NCBI GenBank assembly: GCA_934645125.1
Contig: CAKUDT010000038.1
Location: 1-9,193, forward strand
Origin: an uncultured Eggerthellaceae bacterium
GTDB taxonomy: Bacteria > Actinomycetota > Coriobacteriia > Coriobacteriales > Eggerthellaceae
Direction: 5' to 3'
DNA length: 9,193 bases
The notes below the pieces were generated by a model that saw nothing but the letters and a program-made list of their open reading frames with translations, searched no databases and was not told where the DNA came from. A program made the position numbers and the translations under genes. Positions 6,217-9,193 of the stretch are shown here, in pieces; the first letter of the stretch is position 1, and each line of letters begins with the position of its first letter.

Positions 6217-7113
6217 ATGAAACAGCACATCTTCACGTTTATGGGAACCGGAGCCGGATGCGGCATTCCCGCCTTCTTCTGCGACTGCCCCGTCTGCCAG
6301 GAAGCGCGCGAGAACCCCGCCATTCGCCGCGGTGACTGCGGCGTTATGGTGCGCGGAGCAGGCGCCCCCAGCGTGAGCAATGAGCTGCGCGCGCAGCTGG
6401 ACCTCAGCGCGGGCGACGGCGGCGCAGGATCTGATGACACGACTGCGAGCGACACCTTCCCCGCCGGCACGCTGCTTATCGATACGCCGCCCGATACGCG
6501 CCATCAGCTCATTCGCGAAAACGTACGCGCCATTGACCAGCTGCTTTTCACGCATTGCCACTCCGATCACGTGAGCGGCCTGTGCGAAATGGAGTACATG
6601 ATGCAGCTGCGCACGCGCCACGCCATTCCCACGTTCGGCAGCGCGCTTACCCTGAACGAGATCAACACCGAGTTTCACTACATGAGCTACGCGCTTGATG
6701 AACACGTGGTTGAGCCGTTTTCCACCCACGAGTTCGATGGCGTGCGCTACACCGCTCTGCCGGTAACGCACGCAGCGGGAACGTATGGTTATCTGATTGA
6801 AACTAATGAGACGCGCCTGTTCTACGCAAGCGATACAGGGCGCCTACCTGCGGAAACAGCAGAGCGCGTGCGCGGCGTTGACGTGCTCGCGATGGATGCA
6901 ACGTACTGGAAAGACTGCCCCGCGCCGCAAGCTCACCATAGTGTGCAAAGCTGCATTGAAGAGGGCTTTGAGCTAGATGCAAAGAAAATCTACCTCACGC
7001 ATTTGGCCATGCATTACATGGAACCCATCACGCTGCGCAAACTCAACGTCTACCTGGAACAATACAACGGATGCGTTCAAGCTGCCGCCGATGGATTGAG
7101 CTTTGCCCTTTAG
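6217..7113 (+). CDS. PhnP-like metallo-beta-lactamase-fold phosphodiesterase
   Basis: The 298-residue cytoplasmic hydrolase has the PhnP architecture. It shows an N-terminal GTGAGCGIPAFFCDCPVC with zinc-binding C22, C24 and C27. The metal motif THCHSDH supplies H113, H115, D117 and H118; the remaining ligand candidates are H185 (VTHAAG), D206 (SDTG) and H262 (LTHL), with H266 nearby. All dinuclear-site ligands are therefore present. E. coli PhnP cleaves phosphoribosyl cyclic phosphates in phosphonate breakdown. No phn gene is visible here, so another cyclic phosphate or nucleotide substrate is equally possible. Relative to PhnP, residues about 49-84 form a longer, Gly/Ser/Asp-rich low-complexity insertion before LLIDTPPD. 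I chose the ATG at 6217, with GAAAGG upstream, over an in-frame GTG at 6184 that would add 11 residues without family support. The gene is alone on its strand, convergent with the MFS gene. Confidence 0.85.
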   Translation: MKQHIFTFMGTGAGCGIPAFFCDCPVCQEARENPAIRRGDCGVMVRGAGAPSVSNELRAQLDLSAGDGGAGSDDTTASDTFPAGTLLIDTPPDTRHQLIRENVRAIDQLLFTHCHSDHVSGLCEMEYMMQLRTRHAIPTFGSALTLNEINTEFHYMSYALDEHVVEPFSTHEFDGVRYTALPVTHAAGTYGYLIETNETRLFYASDTGRLPAETAERVRGVDVLAMDATYWKDCPAPQAHHSVQSCIEEGFELDAKKIYLTHLAMHYMEPITLRKLNVYLEQYNGCVQAAADGLSFAL

Positions 7114-7173
7114 CGCAATGCGCCTTCCCTCATCGTGTCCTTGCGCCGCCTTCAAAAACCGGTAAGCCAACCA

Positions 7174-8628
7174 CTACTCCGCGCGCTTCGCACAAGAGAA
7201 CTTTCGCAGCAAAAGCGCAGACACAAGCGAAATAGCCACAAAAGCGAAGGGAATATCGAAGGCTATTTGCGACCCCACAAGCTCAATAGAGCTTCCCGCC
7301 AGCAGCGCACCTAAAGAAATGCCGGCACTTGTTGCCGTGTTAAGCCACGAGAACATCTCGGCATGTTGGCAATCGGGAGCCTGCTGACCGCCTACCTGGT
7401 AGTGCAAATTCGTGCAAGGCGACACGAATACGCCAACAAGCGTCATGCACACGCAAAGCGCCCCAAAACCATCGCCCGAAATGAACACAACCGCCGTAGT
7501 TGGCAATAAATACAGTGCCGTGAACAGTACTAACTGACTAGCAAGGCTCAGGCGCGAAAGCGCTGGCTGAATGCGCACGAAGCCCAAAACGCCCACGATT
7601 GACCCCACCGACCACAAGGAAATAAGCACGCTTCCTTCGGCCGATGCTCCGTTCGCGCTGAAATGCAAAGGAATGAGCGTTTCCATCCAGCCGGAAAACA
7701 TCATGGCGCCCATGCAGGCAATAAGAACCGCCCATACCGCCGGATGCCGCAAAAGCGTCACCTGGCCCGCCTGTGCGCTTTTCGTCTGCGCGTTATCATA
7801 TTGCGCCTGGTCATGCTGCGATTGTTCGAGCCACGTGTCGTGCCCCCACTGTGCATAACGCTTCACCGGCTTGGAAGCCGCAAGCACGATAGTTCCCACA
7901 ACCAAACAGACCGTTGTGGCCGCCATACCCACCTGGGGAATGCCGAAAGCAATGAAAACACTTGCCAAAAGCGGTCCGGAAACATAGAGCGTGTCAATAA
8001 GCAGAATTTCAAAACTATACGCAACCGGCAAAAGCTCATCGCCCACCAGCATCTTCCATAAAGACCGCGTGGTTCCCGACACCGGGGGGTTCAGCGCGCC
8101 GCTCAAGAAAGACGCAAGAAGCACCGTCCACGCAGGCGCTTGAAAGAAAACAAGGGCGATAAGAGCCGCTATCGAAAGGGCATCCGCAACCGCAGTAATA
8201 CGCAGCGTGCGCGGCCCGAAACCGCGATCGACCAATCTTCCCAGATAGGGTGCAAGAATTGCCAGGCCAATCGTCCAAGCCGCCGAAGCAGCGCCTGCCG
8301 TTGCCGCGCCGTAATCCATGCCCACGAAAAGCACCAAAAGCATGGTAGTGCATCCCGTGGGCATGCGAGCAATAATCATGGCAAGAACAAGCGGAGCAAC
8401 GCCAGGCGCGCGGAACAGATCGGCGTATTGCCGCACAACCGATTTTCCCCGCAGCGACGATTCCTTCCCCGAGATGTTGGCCGCAGACCGCGAATCGGCT
8501 GCTTTGCGCGCGCCACCCGCGGCCCCGCCTTCCACCGAACCACCCGCCGCCCGATTGTCCGCAACAGCGCAGTCACCTGCCACAGCGCCTGCCGATTCGC
8601 AACATATGTCTTTCGAAGAAAACGACAT
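7174..8628 (-). CDS. Major facilitator superfamily (MFS) transporter
   Basis: The 484-residue membrane protein has about twelve hydrophobic segments in two halves, separated by a hydrophilic Gln-rich loop at about residues 255-295. The loop after helix 2 contains the MFS motif-A-like sequence GRLVDRGFGPRTLR, which supports a proton-coupled transporter of the MFS_1 type. Substrate and direction are not readable; drug or metabolite efflux is a guess. Residues 1-75 form an unusual polar, Ala/Gly-rich tail with C9, C10 and C20 before the first helix. The ATG at 8628 is preceded by GAGG five bases upstream and lies 10 bp after the stop of the hydrolase gene. An in-frame upstream start would run back into that gene and is less likely. 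A later start near residue 64 would remove the tail and cannot be excluded. It is convergent with the PhnP-like gene (60-bp gap). Confidence 0.88.
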   Translation of the reverse strand: MSFSSKDICCESAGAVAGDCAVADNRAAGGSVEGGAAGGARKAADSRSAANISGKESSLRGKSVVRQYADLFRAPGVAPLVLAMIIARMPTGCTTMLLVLFVGMDYGAATAGAASAAWTIGLAILAPYLGRLVDRGFGPRTLRITAVADALSIAALIALVFFQAPAWTVLLASFLSGALNPPVSGTTRSLWKMLVGDELLPVAYSFEILLIDTLYVSGPLLASVFIAFGIPQVGMAATTVCLVVGTIVLAASKPVKRYAQWGHDTWLEQSQHDQAQYDNAQTKSAQAGQVTLLRHPAVWAVLIACMGAMMFSGWMETLIPLHFSANGASAEGSVLISLWSVGSIVGVLGFVRIQPALSRLSLASQLVLFTALYLLPTTAVVFISGDGFGALCVCMTLVGVFVSPCTNLHYQVGGQQAPDCQHAEMFSWLNTATSAGISLGALLAGSSIELVGSQIAFDIPFAFVAISLVSALLLRKFSCAKRAE

Positions 8629-8638
8629 CGCAACCTCA

Positions 8639-9193
8639 TTAATTGAACACGCGCGGAATTGTTTCGGTATGCGACTCGCAATGAATGAGCTTTTCACCTT
8701 CGTACACCTTGGTATCGGTCGTAATGACAAAATCGTCATACGTGCAGCTCATGCACGAATTCACTTCGCTTACCACCATCCAATCGTCGCGCTTGAACGT
8801 GGTGCAGCGAACGCTTTCCATAGTGGCAGAAAGCGGATCGTTCTCGTTGATGCAGTAGCGCGTGTGCTTTTTATCGCCAAAGATCATGCCGCTCGGGTTG
8901 CGCTGCAGCGAATCATCGTCGGTCGAACGCGAAAACTCCATGGTGCCCGTTTCTTCGTTGTACGTTCGCACGGTAAACGGCGACCCCTTCTTCACACATT
9001 CGCACGAAACGCCCTGTGCAATCTGACCAGGCTCGAACGGTTCGCCCAAAGCAATGTCCGAATCCGCCGGACCCGGCAAAAGCAAAGAGCTTCCAGCGGC
9101 ATCAACGGCAATTGCCGCAGGCTGCCTTGAGGGCCATATCCACGGCCAATAACTCGTAGAAATCGCCAGGCGAATCTTGTGTCCCGCTGGAAC
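8639..9193 (-). CDS. CocE/NonD-type (X-Pro dipeptidyl-peptidase-like) hydrolase, C-terminal part (5' end outside window)
   Basis: The frame is open to the right edge; the visible 184 residues are the C-terminal end. They match the jelly-roll C-terminal domain of the S15/CocE family. A VPAGHKIRLAIS strand is followed by SYWPWIWPS, then SSLLLPGP, and later ENDPLSATMES, DDWMVVSE and a terminal ETIPRVFN. In this family the domain packs on an alpha/beta-hydrolase core that cleaves X-Pro peptides or acyl esters. That core, with the catalytic Ser-Asp-His, lies outside the window, so activity and substrate cannot be judged. A TTG at 9085 could mimic a start but lies in the middle of the domain. The gene ends 10 bp before the MFS transporter, so the two are probably cotranscribed, perhaps handling the same compound. 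Confidence 0.8.
   Translation of the reverse strand, partial: VPAGHKIRLAISTSYWPWIWPSRQPAAIAVDAAGSSLLLPGPADSDIALGEPFEPGQIAQGVSCECVKKGSPFTVRTYNEETGTMEFSRSTDDDSLQRNPSGMIFGDKKHTRYCINENDPLSATMESVRCTTFKRDDWMVVSEVNSCMSCTYDDFVITTDTKVYEGEKLIHCESHTETIPRVFN

Noticed and set aside
7113..7146. Inverted repeat GCGCAA/TTGCGC between the convergent PhnP-like and MFS genes
   Set aside because: The arms are 6 bp with a 22-nt loop, and no T-run follows on either strand, so I do not call it a terminator.

Overview
This is a chromosomal segment of moderately high GC content from an anaerobic bacterium, most likely a gut-type actinobacterium of the class Coriobacteriia (Eggerthellaceae, in the style of Slackia, Eggerthella, Gordonibacter or Denitrobacterium). 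The assignment is an inference. It rests on a standalone molybdoenzyme operon of the acetylene-hydratase/dehydroxylase type next to Fe-S redox proteins, and on codon choice. No rRNA or other taxonomic marker is present.

Layout. (1) 1-915, minus: 3'-truncated gene for a double-CCG-domain Fe-S protein (HdrB/GlpC type). (2) 916-1205: intergenic stretch with the start region of that gene and a strong intrinsic terminator (1148-1187) ending the next operon. (3) 1206-5715, minus: compact three-gene operon, transcribed as catalytic molybdopterin subunit (2803-5715), four-cluster ferredoxin subunit (2198-2776), then NrfD/PsrC-type membrane quinol subunit (1206-2198). (4) 5716-6216: 500-bp divergent intergenic region with a consensus-like -10 for the operon and a leader rich in inverted repeats. 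(5) 6217-7113, plus: PhnP-like metallo-beta-lactamase-fold phosphodiesterase. (6) 7174-8628, minus: MFS transporter. (7) 8639-9193, minus: 5'-truncated CocE/NonD (X-Pro dipeptidyl-peptidase-like) hydrolase, 10 bp upstream of the MFS gene and probably cotranscribed with it.

How the genes work together. The three-gene operon reads as a complete respiratory module. NrfD would oxidise menaquinol in the membrane, the 16-cysteine ferredoxin subunit would pass the electrons, and the bis-MGD Mo/W subunit would reduce (or otherwise convert) an unknown substrate. The catalytic subunit has no Tat signal, so the module probably faces the cytoplasm. Its sequence tracks acetylene hydratase closely, including the metal-ligand cysteine. 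However, the catalytic Asp after the second cluster cysteine is a His here, and it carries a C-terminal extension of about 210 residues that acetylene hydratase lacks. That extension holds two copies of a tyrosine/aspartate-rich block with an eight-residue period, resembling the eukaryotic OCRE octamer repeat. This extension is the most unusual feature of the window. The hydrolase-MFS pair could be a cleave-and-export or uptake pair, but its substrate cannot be read from the sequence.
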